Positions 42,569 through 51,241 of a DNA stretch of 64,000 nt are shown here, piece after piece. The position numbers and the translations under genes were made by a program. The notes beneath the pieces were generated by a model that saw only the letters and a program-made list of their open reading frames with translations, did not search any database and was not told the origin of the DNA. Origin of the DNA: Flavobacteriales bacterium (lineage in GTDB: Bacteria; Bacteroidota; Bacteroidia; Flavobacteriales_F; PHOS-HE28); assembly GCA_016710965.1 (NCBI GenBank), contig JADJTW010000009.1, positions 62,001-126,000 of the forward strand. Direction: 5' to 3'. The number at the start of each line of letters is the position of its first letter. Position 1 is the stretch's first letter.

Positions 42569-45323
42569 ATGTCGAAAAAGCTCCTTGCCCTGGCCATTGC
42601 TTCGCTCGCTTTGAACGCGATGCAGGCCCAAGTGGTGATCAACGAACTAAGCGCCGCCAACTGGTCAGGCCCCACGGACAGTTTCGGACAGCGCGAGGAC
42701 TGGATCGAATTGTACAATACCTCCGGTTCGGTGGTCGACATCAGCGGATGGTACATCAGCGATAGCCAGACCAACAACACCAAGTACCAGTTCGAGCCTG
42801 GAACCACCATCGCGGCCAATGGCCGCCTGATGGTCTGGTGCAGCAACCGGAACGCCGTGGCTGGCGGCAACCCGCACCCCAACTTCAAGCTTACCCAATG
42901 CGAAGGCGATCGGGCGGTGCTCAGCGATGCCGGCGGCAACATCGTGGACAACTTCCAGTTCACCTCCACCACGCAGGTCGACCACAGTTGGGGACGCACT
43001 ACGGACGGTGCCGCCACCTGGAGCCTCTTTCAAACGCCGACCCCGAACGCGGCCAATGCCGGTGCGGGTCCCTACTACGCCACCAAACCCAGCATGAGCC
43101 CGGCTGCCGGGTACTATGCTGGTGCCATCAGCGTAACCCTCTCGACACCCGATGCCGGAGCCACCATCCGCTATACCACCAACGGGTTCGAGCCCACGGC
43201 GGCGAGCACCGCTTATACCGGCCCCATCAACGTGGGGGCTCCAACCGTGATCAGGGCGAAAGCCTTCAGCGCTACCCCGGGTGTTCCGCCAAGCTTCGTC
43301 GAGACGAATACCTACCTCGTTGGCGTGACGCATGGTGTGGCCATACTCAGCTGTTCTGGTGATCAGGCGCAAACGCTGTTGGACGGCAATGGCGGTCTCG
43401 AGCCCGTCGCCAGCATGGAGTATTTCGGACCTGACGGTGTGCTGCGCGATAAAGTCACCGGTACGATGAACGAGCATGGACAGGATAGCTGGGCCTACGC
43501 CCAACGCGGCTTCGATTGGGTCAGCCGCGACCAGTTCGGCTACAACAATGCGATCCATTATCCGATGTTCGCCATCACCGATCGGGACGAATTCCAGCGC
43601 GTGATCGTGAAAGCGGCTGCTGGTGACAACTACGAATTCGGGCCCGGCCAACCGGCGCATATCCGCGATCCCTATGTGCATGCATTGAGCCAGGCGGCGA
43701 CCTGCGCGCTTGGACGAACGCAGCTATGAGCCGGCAGTCGTCTACATCAACGGCCAGTACTGGGGCGTGTACGACGTACGGGAGAAAGTGGACGATGCCG
43801 ACTATGCTCGTTACTACTATGGCCAGGATGAATACAACATGCAGTTCATCAAGACCTGGGGCGGAACCTGGAGCGAGTTCGGCGGGGCGCAGGCGCAGAC
43901 CGATTGGGATGCACTGGTGACCTACATCATGGGCAATGACATGGGTGTTCAGGCCAATTTCGATTACGTGGACAGCCAGCTGAACTGGAAGAGCCTCATC
44001 GACTACTTCTGCCTGAACAGTTACGTGGTGTGCGCCGATTGGTTGAATTGGAACACCGGCTGGTGGCGCGGCATGGATCCCACTGGCGAGCACAAGAAGT
44101 GGGGCTATATCCTGTGGGATGAGGACGCCACCTTCGGGCACTACACCAATTTCACCGGCATTCCGGACCAAAGCCCCAACGCCGACCCCTGCACCGTGGA
44201 GGACCTGCCCAATCCCGGTGGACAGGGGCATACGGACATCCTGGAGAAGCTCATCAACGAGAACCAGCAAGTGCATGACTGGTACGTGAACAGGTACATC
44301 GACCTGGGCAATACCATCTTCAGTTGCGATTTCATGGTTCCCTTCCTCGATGACATGGTGGCCAAGATCGCCCCGGATATGATCGGACAAGTGGCGCGTT
44401 GGGGCGGAACAGTGGCCGATTGGCAGAACAATGTGCAGATCATGCGCGACTTCATCGAAGCCCGTTGCGTGACCATTGAGCAGGGCTTGGTCGATTGCTA
44501 CGATCTCATCGGTCCATTCGATGTTGTCTTCAATGTCTTCCCCCCGCTCAGTGGGGAAATCCAGGTGAACAGCACCGTGCTGCCCAGCTACCCGTTCACC
44601 GGCACATACTACGGCGGCGTTACCACCACGCTGGCCCCATTGCCAGCTACCGGTTACGTCTTCGATCATTGGGAGGTGTTCCAAGGCAACTCGCTTGTGC
44701 CCAGCCTTACCGATTCGCTCGTGACGCTCGACTTCATCGGTGCCGATAGCATCGTCGCCCACTTCGTTCCGCCCATACGCCACGCCGTTATGCTCGATGT
44801 GGTGCCTACCGGCGCGGCTACGATCACCTTCGATGGCACCACCTATTCCAACTTCCCCGCTTTCACCAGCGTGCCCGAGGATGTCGACGTGGACTTCAAT
44901 GTGAACCCCACGCTCTACTACGACTTCCTCTACTGGACGATCAAGAACAATCCGTTCATGCCGGCTGATACCACCAAGCCTGCATTGACGGCCCGCTTCT
45001 ATACAACCGATACGATCGTGGCCTACCTGGAACCACAGGAATATGTGTTCTACGTCGCCAATGCGTTCAGCCCGAACGCCGATGGCTTCAATGACACCTT
45101 CAAGCCCATCATCAATGTGGTCGATCTCGAGTCCTTCGAGTTCCAGATCTTCGACCGATGGGGAGGCCTTCTCTACCAGAGCAACAATCCCTGGGCGGAA
45201 TGGGATGGTACCGCCGGTGGCAGTGACGTACCTGTGGGCGTCTATGCCTATCGCGCCTACGCCGTCGATGCCATCAAGAAGGACCGATACGAGCTCTTCG
45301 GCCACGTGACCATCGTCCGATAG
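42569..45323 (+). CDS. Secreted CotH-kinase/lamin-tail protein with T9SS type B tail (one frameshift)
   Basis: The protein (about 917 residues) has a signal peptide (MSKKLLALAIASLALNAMQA) and a lamin-tail domain (VVINELSAANWSG...WIELYNTSGSVVDISGWYIS). A chitobiase/Fn3-associated domain (PDAGATIRYTTNGFEPTAAS) comes next, then a CotH kinase-like domain (YEPAVVYINGQYWGVYDVRE, WGYILWDEDATFG). Bacterial-repeat-like beta domains follow, and the tail AFSPNADGFNDTFKPI...FDRWG is the gliding-motility/T9SS type B signal. The frame breaks near 43700-43710, inside the CotH domain (HALSQA to LDERSYEP), with one extra base overall. A sequencing error is likely. CotH domains can phosphorylate proteins; the target here is unknown. 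Confidence 0.87.
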
Positions 45324-45340
45324 ACGCTTAACCTCAACCC

Positions 45341-45375
45341 GAACGCCCTGCCGACTACGGCGGGGCGTTCTTTTT
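45341..45375 (+). terminator. Strong intrinsic terminator
   Basis: A 13-bp stem (GAACGCCCTGCCG/CGGCGGGGCGTTC, one T-G pair) with loop ACTA is followed directly by TTTTT. It lies 17 bp after the CotH gene. Confidence 0.92.
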
Positions 45376-45475
45376 CATAGCGGTTTGAACCGAATGTTCA
45401 TCTTTTTTATCACTTCATTGAACAACATTGGTCCTGATGTGTTCCTCCTTCACGTGACCACAAACATCAACGACC

Positions 45476-47203
45476 ATGAACCAAAGGACCCTGCACTACT
45501 CGTTTATCGGAATAGGCCTGCTGACTATGCCATTGGCACAGGCCCAGACAGCCCGCCTGCAAGTGATCCACAACTGCGCTGATCTCAACGCAGCTTCTGT
45601 GGATGTATATGTCAACGGCGCGGAAGCAGTCGGCGACTTCGACTTCCGAACGGCCACGCCTTTCATCACCGTGCCCGCCGGAGTTGCACTGAGCATTGCC
45701 ATCGCCCCAGGCAACAGCACCAGCGTCGCTGATGCCATCTTCACACAGGACGTCACCTTGGCCGATGGTGGCGCTTACATCGCTGTCGCGAGCGGCACGG
45801 TAAGTCCTATCGGTTACTCACCTGCCACTCCGTTCAGTCTGGCGATCTATGACCAGGCACGTGAAAGCGCTCAAGGCCCTGGCACGGATGTGCTCGTGCT
45901 GCATGGCGCAACCGATGCTCCAACAGTCGATGTCTTCGAAAGCGCCGTGGTGAGCACCACCATCATCGATGACCTCAGCTATGGCGACTTCGCCGGTTAC
46001 CTGGAACTGCCGACCGTTGACTTCACCTTGCAGGTGCGCTCGGCAGACAATAGCACGATCGTAGCCGCCTATCAGGCTCCTCTGCAAAGCCTGGGTTTGC
46101 AAGGCGCTGCGCTCTCGGTCCTCGCCAGCGGATTCCTCAACCCAGCTGCCAATAGCAATGGTCCGGCCTTCGGCTTATGGGTGGCGTTGCCCACCGGAGG
46201 ACCGTTGGTGGAACTGCCAGGTGCGGCCATCCCGACCGCACGCCTCCAAGCCATCCACAACAGCGCCGATCTGGCCGCCGCCCAAGTGGATGTGTACCTG
46301 AACGGTTCCTTGGCCGTGGACAACTTCGCCTTCCGCACGGCAACACCCTTCATCGATGTGCAAGCGGGCGTGGATCTGACCTTGAGCATAGCCCCGGCCA
46401 ACAGCAGCAGCGTTGCTGACGCCATCGCCGACTTCAGCTACAACCTGCCGGAAGGCGGCAGCTTCATCCTCGTGGCCAGCGGTATCGTGAGCGGAACCGG
46501 CTACAACCCGGCCACACCATTCGATATCTACGTGAAGAGCGATGCACGCGAAGCCGCAACATCCGGCGTGGGCAACACCGATGCACTGGTGTTCCACGGC
46601 TGCACGGATGCACCTACGGTGGATGTGTTCGAGAGCGCGGTGGTGAGCACCACCATCGTTGACGACGCCAGCTACGGTGACTTCACCGACTATCTGGAGC
46701 TGCCCACCCTGGATTTCACCTTGCAAGTGCAGACGGCAGATGGATCGGCAACCGTAGCCACCTATGCAGCGCCGTTGCAAACCCTTGGCCTGCAAGGCGC
46801 GGCCCTCACTGTGGTCGCCAGTGGATTCCTGGCCCCCAACAACAACAGCAACGGCCCTTCATTCGGGCTCTGGGTGGCCACCAGCGCTGGCGGGCCACTG
46901 CTCCAACTGCCTGTGGTGACCTCGGTACGTGAGGCAGACAACGCATTGAGCGGGATAAGGACCTGGCCCAACCCATCCAGCGATGCGCTCTCGCTTCAAG
47001 TGGATGGCATGCATGCCCCCTTGACCGAGGTAGCACTGCTCGATGCCACCGGACGCATCGTACGGAACCTGGCGACCAGCGCGCTACAGTACGTTGACGG
47101 CCGCGTGGATGTGGACTTGAGCACGCTGCCCGATGGAGCGTATTGCCTGCGCGTGACAGCCGACGGCAGGGTTGGTTCCGTGCCAGTGATGGTAGTGCGC
47201 TGA
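45476..47203 (+). CDS. Secreted protein with two DUF4397 domains and T9SS type A tail
   Basis: The 575-residue protein has a signal peptide and two tandem copies of a unit of about 225 residues. Each copy starts ARLQVIHNCADL/ARLQAIHNSADL and contains VDVYVNG, FRTATPF, PTVDVFESAVVSTTI and DFTLQV, which marks DUF4397 domains. The C-terminus (TWPNPSSDALSLQVDG...LPDGAYCLRV) is a T9SS sorting domain. The two copies are very similar also at DNA level, so they arose by internal duplication. It is probably a surface protein; no enzyme motif is seen. Confidence 0.88.
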   Translation: MNQRTLHYSFIGIGLLTMPLAQAQTARLQVIHNCADLNAASVDVYVNGAEAVGDFDFRTATPFITVPAGVALSIAIAPGNSTSVADAIFTQDVTLADGGAYIAVASGTVSPIGYSPATPFSLAIYDQARESAQGPGTDVLVLHGATDAPTVDVFESAVVSTTIIDDLSYGDFAGYLELPTVDFTLQVRSADNSTIVAAYQAPLQSLGLQGAALSVLASGFLNPAANSNGPAFGLWVALPTGGPLVELPGAAIPTARLQAIHNSADLAAAQVDVYLNGSLAVDNFAFRTATPFIDVQAGVDLTLSIAPANSSSVADAIADFSYNLPEGGSFILVASGIVSGTGYNPATPFDIYVKSDAREAATSGVGNTDALVFHGCTDAPTVDVFESAVVSTTIVDDASYGDFTDYLELPTLDFTLQVQTADGSATVATYAAPLQTLGLQGAALTVVASGFLAPNNNSNGPSFGLWVATSAGGPLLQLPVVTSVREADNALSGIRTWPNPSSDALSLQVDGMHAPLTEVALLDATGRIVRNLATSALQYVDGRVDVDLSTLPDGAYCLRVTADGRVGSVPVMVVR

Positions 47204-47214
47204 TCAGCGCCACT

Positions 47215-47262
47215 CGATGGGTCGAAGGGCTTCCGCACGATCGCGGAAGCCCTTATCCATCG
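47215..47262 (+). terminator. Hairpin terminator
   Basis: A 12-bp perfect stem (AAGGGCTTCCGC/GCGGAAGCCCTT, loop ACGATC) is flanked by a second matching pair, CGATGG/CCATCG. It lies 11 bp after the DUF4397 gene and before the MerR gene. No U-run follows. Confidence 0.7.
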
Positions 47263-47329
47263 AACCAGATGCGATCCCGAACGTTCCTGGCCATATCATC
47301 CTCCACGCTCCCTTAACATTGCGCGCGCC

Positions 47330-48232
47330 ATGGACTACTTCCTGAGCCGCTTCCACATCAGCGATCTGGAGCAATTCAGCGGGATCAAGGCGCATACCAT
47401 ACGCGCCTGGGAGCGTCGTTACCGGCTGCTGGAACCGGGGCGAACGGACACCAATATCCGCACCTACGACCTTGCCGAGCTGAAGATCATCCTCAACGTC
47501 GCCTATCTCAACCAGCGCGGCTACAAGATCTCCAGGATCGCGGCCATGACGGCCGATGCGCGCGAGCAACTGGTTCGCAGCGCGGCCTTGGAAGAACAAG
47601 GCACCGAGAGCATCATCAACTCGCTCGTGCTGGCCATGCTCTCGCTCAATGAAGCATTGTTCACGAGCATCTCCGGCGCATACGAGAGCGACCACGGCTT
47701 CAGAGCCCTGGTGGAACGGGTGTTCATCAAGTTGCTCGAACGCATAGGCCTATTGTGGCAGAGCAGTGCCATCTGCCCGGCGCAAGAGCACTTCGTGAGC
47801 AACATCATCCGCAAGCGGCTCATCGTCGCTGGCGCCCAGCAGCCGGTGGCTGATGGTCCAGGCACCGTTTACGTGCTGCACCTGCCGGAGAACGAGATCC
47901 ATGAACTGGGCTTGCTATACGTGGACTACCTCCTTCGTTCGCATGGTCGGCGCACCATCTATCTGGGCCAGAGTGTTCCACAGGCCGATCTACGGCAGGT
48001 CGTGGCTTTGCATCCTGGCAACCTGGTCTTCATCGGCTTGTACATCGTGACCCCTGCACCGGAAGATGCTTCGGCGCACTTGCAGAAGCTGCGTCTCGAC
48101 ATGCCCGATGAGCGCGTGAGCTTCTTGTGCGCAGGTGCTCCCCTGCGCGATCTGGATGCGGGAGCGATCCCCTCCGCGATGAAGGTCTTCCCGAACCTCG
48201 CAGCATTGGTCGCCGAAGTGGACCAGCTCTAA
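47330..48232 (+). CDS. MerR-family regulator with B12-binding domain, CarH/LitR-like
   Basis: The 300-residue protein starts with a MerR winged helix (SGIKAHTIRAWERRYRLLEP, residues about 17-36). A helical domain carries the W-x9-E-H motif (LWQSSAICPAQEH) that in CarH lines the cobalamin. The following domain has E-x-H-x-x-G (EIHELG), in which the His is the lower cobalt ligand of CarH, and a Rossmann-like cobalamin fold. CarH-type proteins repress promoters in the dark and are released by light through adenosylcobalamin. No carotenoid or photolyase gene lies in the window, so the targets are unknown. The 3' end overlaps the convergent oxidase gene by 4 bp. Confidence 0.9.
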   Translation: MDYFLSRFHISDLEQFSGIKAHTIRAWERRYRLLEPGRTDTNIRTYDLAELKIILNVAYLNQRGYKISRIAAMTADAREQLVRSAALEEQGTESIINSLVLAMLSLNEALFTSISGAYESDHGFRALVERVFIKLLERIGLLWQSSAICPAQEHFVSNIIRKRLIVAGAQQPVADGPGTVYVLHLPENEIHELGLLYVDYLLRSHGRRTIYLGQSVPQADLRQVVALHPGNLVFIGLYIVTPAPEDASAHLQKLRLDMPDERVSFLCAGAPLRDLDAGAIPSAMKVFPNLAALVAEVDQL

Positions 48233-49632
48233 GGGAGCACCTTGCCTGGGTTCATGATCCCCTGTGGATCGAAGACGTGCTTGATCGCACGCATCAGTTC
48301 GAGCTGGTTCCGGTCGAAGGCGATGTTCATGTAAGGGCGTTGCACGAGACCGATGCCATGCTCGCCGCTCAGCGTGCCGCCCAACGAGACCGTCAGCTGG
48401 AAGATCTCCCGTATGGCCTTCGGCAGTTCACCTTCCCAGACCGCATCGGAAAGTTCGCCCTTGATGATGTTGACATGCAGGTTCCCGTCGCCTGCATGCC
48501 CATAGCACACGCTGCTGAAGCCGTAGCGCTTGCCGATCTCCTTGACACCTGCCAACAGGCGCGGAAGCTCGTAGCGCGGGACCACAGTATCCTCCTCCTT
48601 GTATACGCTGTGCGCTTTGACGCTCACCGGTACGCTGCGCCGCAGCTTCCACAATGCATCCTTCTCCGTGACGCTCTCCGCGAAGAGCATCTCTCCGCAT
48701 CCATGCGCCTCCATCACCTCCGCAATGCGCTCGCACTCGCGCATGAGCAAGTCGCCGTGATCGCCATCCACCTCGATCAGCAGGTACGCAGCCGGCTCGG
48801 CGCTCAATTGCGCGGGCAGCCCTTCGGTGAAGCGCATCGTCCACACGATGGCATCTCGCTCCATGAACTCCATGGCGCTGGGTACCACACCGGCCCGGAA
48901 GGTGGCGCTGACGGCTTCGCATGCACGCATCGCATCGGGGAAAGGAACCAGCATCAGCCGTGTCTCCTTCGGATGCGGCACCAGGCGCAGCACCGCCTGC
49001 GTGATGATGCCCAGTGTTCCCTCGCTTCCCACGATCAGCCGTGTAAGGTCGTATCCCGTGGCGTTCTTCAAAGTGTTCGCGCCCGTCCAGATGGTTTCGC
49101 CGTTGGGCAGCACCACCTCCAGGTTCAGCACGAAGTCGCGCGTTACGCCGTACTTCACCGCACGCGGACCGCCTGCATTCTCGGCGAGGTTGCCCCCGAT
49201 GGTGCAACTGCCGCGACTGCTGGGATCAGGCGGGTAGTACAGCCCTTTGGCAGCCACCGTTTCCTGCAAGACCTGGGTGATCACACCGGGTTCCACAGTC
49301 ACTTGCAGGTTCTTGTCGTCGATGGAAAGGATGCGATCCATGCGATCCAGTGCCAGCCCGACCCCTCCATTCACACTAAGCGCTCCACCGCTTAGCCCTG
49401 TTCGACCGCCGATGGGCGTGATGGGAATGGCGTGCTCGCGGCAGATGCGGACAATGGCGGCCACCTCCCCTGTGACCTGCGGCCGCACGACCACGGCTGG
49501 CGGGTAGCTGAAGCTCTCGGTCTCGTCGTGGCCGTAGTGCCCGCGCTCCTCAACATCGACCAGCACGGCGCCTTCGCCTACTGCCGCGCGCAGCATGGCA
49601 AGCACCGGGGCGGGGACCTCCACATACGGCAT
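48229..49632 (-). CDS. FAD-linked oxidase, GlcD/D-lactate dehydrogenase type
   Basis: The 467-residue protein has the FAD-binding PCMH domain (PAVVVRPQVTGEVAAIVRIC, PITPIGGRTGLSGGALS, DPSSRGSCTIGGNLAENAGG) and the C-terminal oxidase domain (YGHAGDGNLHVN, GGTLSGEHGIGL). It would oxidise a 2-hydroxy acid such as glycolate or D-lactate to the oxoacid. I chose ATG 49632: the long upstream extension of the frame has no family similarity and overlaps the neighbouring divergent gene. CATCTTCG lies 4 nt before this ATG. Confidence 0.94.
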   Translation of the reverse strand: MPYVEVPAPVLAMLRAAVGEGAVLVDVEERGHYGHDETESFSYPPAVVVRPQVTGEVAAIVRICREHAIPITPIGGRTGLSGGALSVNGGVGLALDRMDRILSIDDKNLQVTVEPGVITQVLQETVAAKGLYYPPDPSSRGSCTIGGNLAENAGGPRAVKYGVTRDFVLNLEVVLPNGETIWTGANTLKNATGYDLTRLIVGSEGTLGIITQAVLRLVPHPKETRLMLVPFPDAMRACEAVSATFRAGVVPSAMEFMERDAIVWTMRFTEGLPAQLSAEPAAYLLIEVDGDHGDLLMRECERIAEVMEAHGCGEMLFAESVTEKDALWKLRRSVPVSVKAHSVYKEEDTVVPRYELPRLLAGVKEIGKRYGFSSVCYGHAGDGNLHVNIIKGELSDAVWEGELPKAIREIFQLTVSLGGTLSGEHGIGLVQRPYMNIAFDRNQLELMRAIKHVFDPQGIMNPGKVLP

Positions 49633-49705
49633 GGGGCGAAGATGGTGAAGGATCGGAACGCCGCCGATCCGCCTACCTTTCGTCTGTACACCAAAGGCCC
49701 TCGCT

Positions 49706-51196
49706 ATGAAGAAGCTCGCCCTATCCCTCCTCCTGTCCTGCGCGCTCGCTCCGATGCATGCACAGAACGTAGCCGTGAACGCCGATGGTGCCGCTCCCGC
49801 TGCCTCGGCGTTGCTGGATGTGGATGCCACTGCGTTGCCTGCTGGCGCCAAGAAGGGCGTGCTTGTGCCGCGTATCGCACTTACCGCGACCAACGCTGCG
49901 GCCCCAGTAGTGGCCCCTGCCACCTCTTTGCTCGTGTACAATACAGCCACATCAGGTGCGGCTCCGAACAACGTAACCCCGGGCTACTACTATTGGGATG
50001 GCGTACAATGGCTGCGCTTCATGGCCGGCCCGGACGCATGGCGACTGACCGGGAACACCCTCGTTGGCACCGAGTTCATGGGCTCGGTGAACGCTCAACC
50101 CGTGCGCTTCTTCGCTAATGGCATCGAACGCATGCGCATCAATCCCGTCGATGGCGAGGTGATCGTGAACGGAACGACCAGTGGGTTGGCTGGCGACGCC
50201 TTGTGCGCCATCGGTAGCGCGGTGCTGCCTTGGGCGGTGAACGGATATACCAGTTTCAATGGTGGTGCGACGTATGGGCAGGTGCGCCCGGGCACAGTCA
50301 CCCTCTTCGGCGCCGTGCAAGGCGAGTACTATGGTGCAGGCAATGGTGCCAATGGCGGCACCGGTGTACGCGGCCTATACGTGGGTACATCCGCTGTCAT
50401 CGATCGCAACGGCGTACACGGGCAGTGTACCTCACCGGCCGCTACCAATGGCGGCGCAGGCGTGTGGGGACAGCACACCATCGCTGCTGGGAACCAGCAC
50501 ATGGGCGTATACGGGAGCTACAACGGGAGTTCTTATGGCATCGGCGTCATGGGCCTGGGCTTCGGTGGTGGCATCCCCGCAGGCAACTTCGACTTCGGCG
50601 TAGTGGGTTGGGTAGGCAACAACTTCAACTACTCGGGCTATTTCAACGGTAATCATGTGGTGGCCAATGGCACGAAGACCGCCTCTGTAGGAACGAGCAA
50701 AGGCAATCAGCTGCTGTATGTCACTGAATCGCCAGAGGTCTGGTTCGAAGATGTCGGTACCGCGCGGCTGTTGAACGGCGAAGTGACGGTCGAACTGGAT
50801 CCCTTGTTCCTCGAGACCGTCCATGTGGACGAGCAGCATCCGATGCATGTCTTCGTGCAGTTGCAAGGCGATTGCAAGGGCGTGTTCGTCGAGCCGGGAA
50901 CGACAGGCTTCCGCGTGAAGGAGTTGCAAGGCGGTACCTCCTCCGCAACGTTCAGCTATCGTGTCATGGCCAAGCGTGTGCATTTCCAGGACCACCGTTT
51001 CGGCAATGATCCGGTCTGGGGACCAGGCGACACGCGTGCCTACATGGAGTACGCTCCGCCGCCTCGGATCGACCACGATGAGAATGTGCTGCTGCAAGCC
51101 GCACGTCGCAAGGACTGGAAACCAGCACCCATGCCGGCGGGGAGCATCGCATTCGACGAACTCCAACGCCAGGCAGGCAAGGCGGCGTCCCGCTAA
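49706..51196 (+). CDS. Secreted tail-fibre-like surface protein, paralogue 1
   Basis: The 496-residue protein has a signal peptide (MKKLALSLLLSCALAPMHA). The N-terminal module is NVAVNADGAAPAASALLDVD...GVLVPRIALTAT...LLVYNTAT...PGYYYWDG, a pattern common in Bacteroidota surface proteins and similar to phage tail-fibre starts. A glycine-rich middle with GVYG/GVMG-like units suggests a beta-helix. The C-terminal module has ESPEVWFEDVGTARL, VFVQLQGDCKGVFVE and GFRVKELQGGTSSATFSYR. No T9SS tail or catalytic motif is visible. It shares both end modules with the next gene, 45 bp downstream. TACCTTTCG lies 23 nt before the start. Confidence 0.85.
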   Translation: MKKLALSLLLSCALAPMHAQNVAVNADGAAPAASALLDVDATALPAGAKKGVLVPRIALTATNAAAPVVAPATSLLVYNTATSGAAPNNVTPGYYYWDGVQWLRFMAGPDAWRLTGNTLVGTEFMGSVNAQPVRFFANGIERMRINPVDGEVIVNGTTSGLAGDALCAIGSAVLPWAVNGYTSFNGGATYGQVRPGTVTLFGAVQGEYYGAGNGANGGTGVRGLYVGTSAVIDRNGVHGQCTSPAATNGGAGVWGQHTIAAGNQHMGVYGSYNGSSYGIGVMGLGFGGGIPAGNFDFGVVGWVGNNFNYSGYFNGNHVVANGTKTASVGTSKGNQLLYVTESPEVWFEDVGTARLLNGEVTVELDPLFLETVHVDEQHPMHVFVQLQGDCKGVFVEPGTTGFRVKELQGGTSSATFSYRVMAKRVHFQDHRFGNDPVWGPGDTRAYMEYAPPPRIDHDENVLLQAARRKDWKPAPMPAGSIAFDELQRQAGKAASR

Positions 51197-51241
51197 CCAT
51201 CACCACAGCGCTGTCAACCGAATCAATCGAACGATCGCTCC

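Noticed and set aside
43575..45305. 576-residue frame antisense to the CotH gene
   Set aside because: It mirrors the real gene, with a His/Val/Asp-rich composition typical of antisense frames at high GC. The same applies to long frames opposite the TonB receptor, the S9 peptidase and the PKD gene.
49633..49971. N-terminal extension of the FAD oxidase
   Set aside because: The frame stays open, but it is low-complexity, overlaps the divergent gene and lacks family similarity; ATG 49632 fits.
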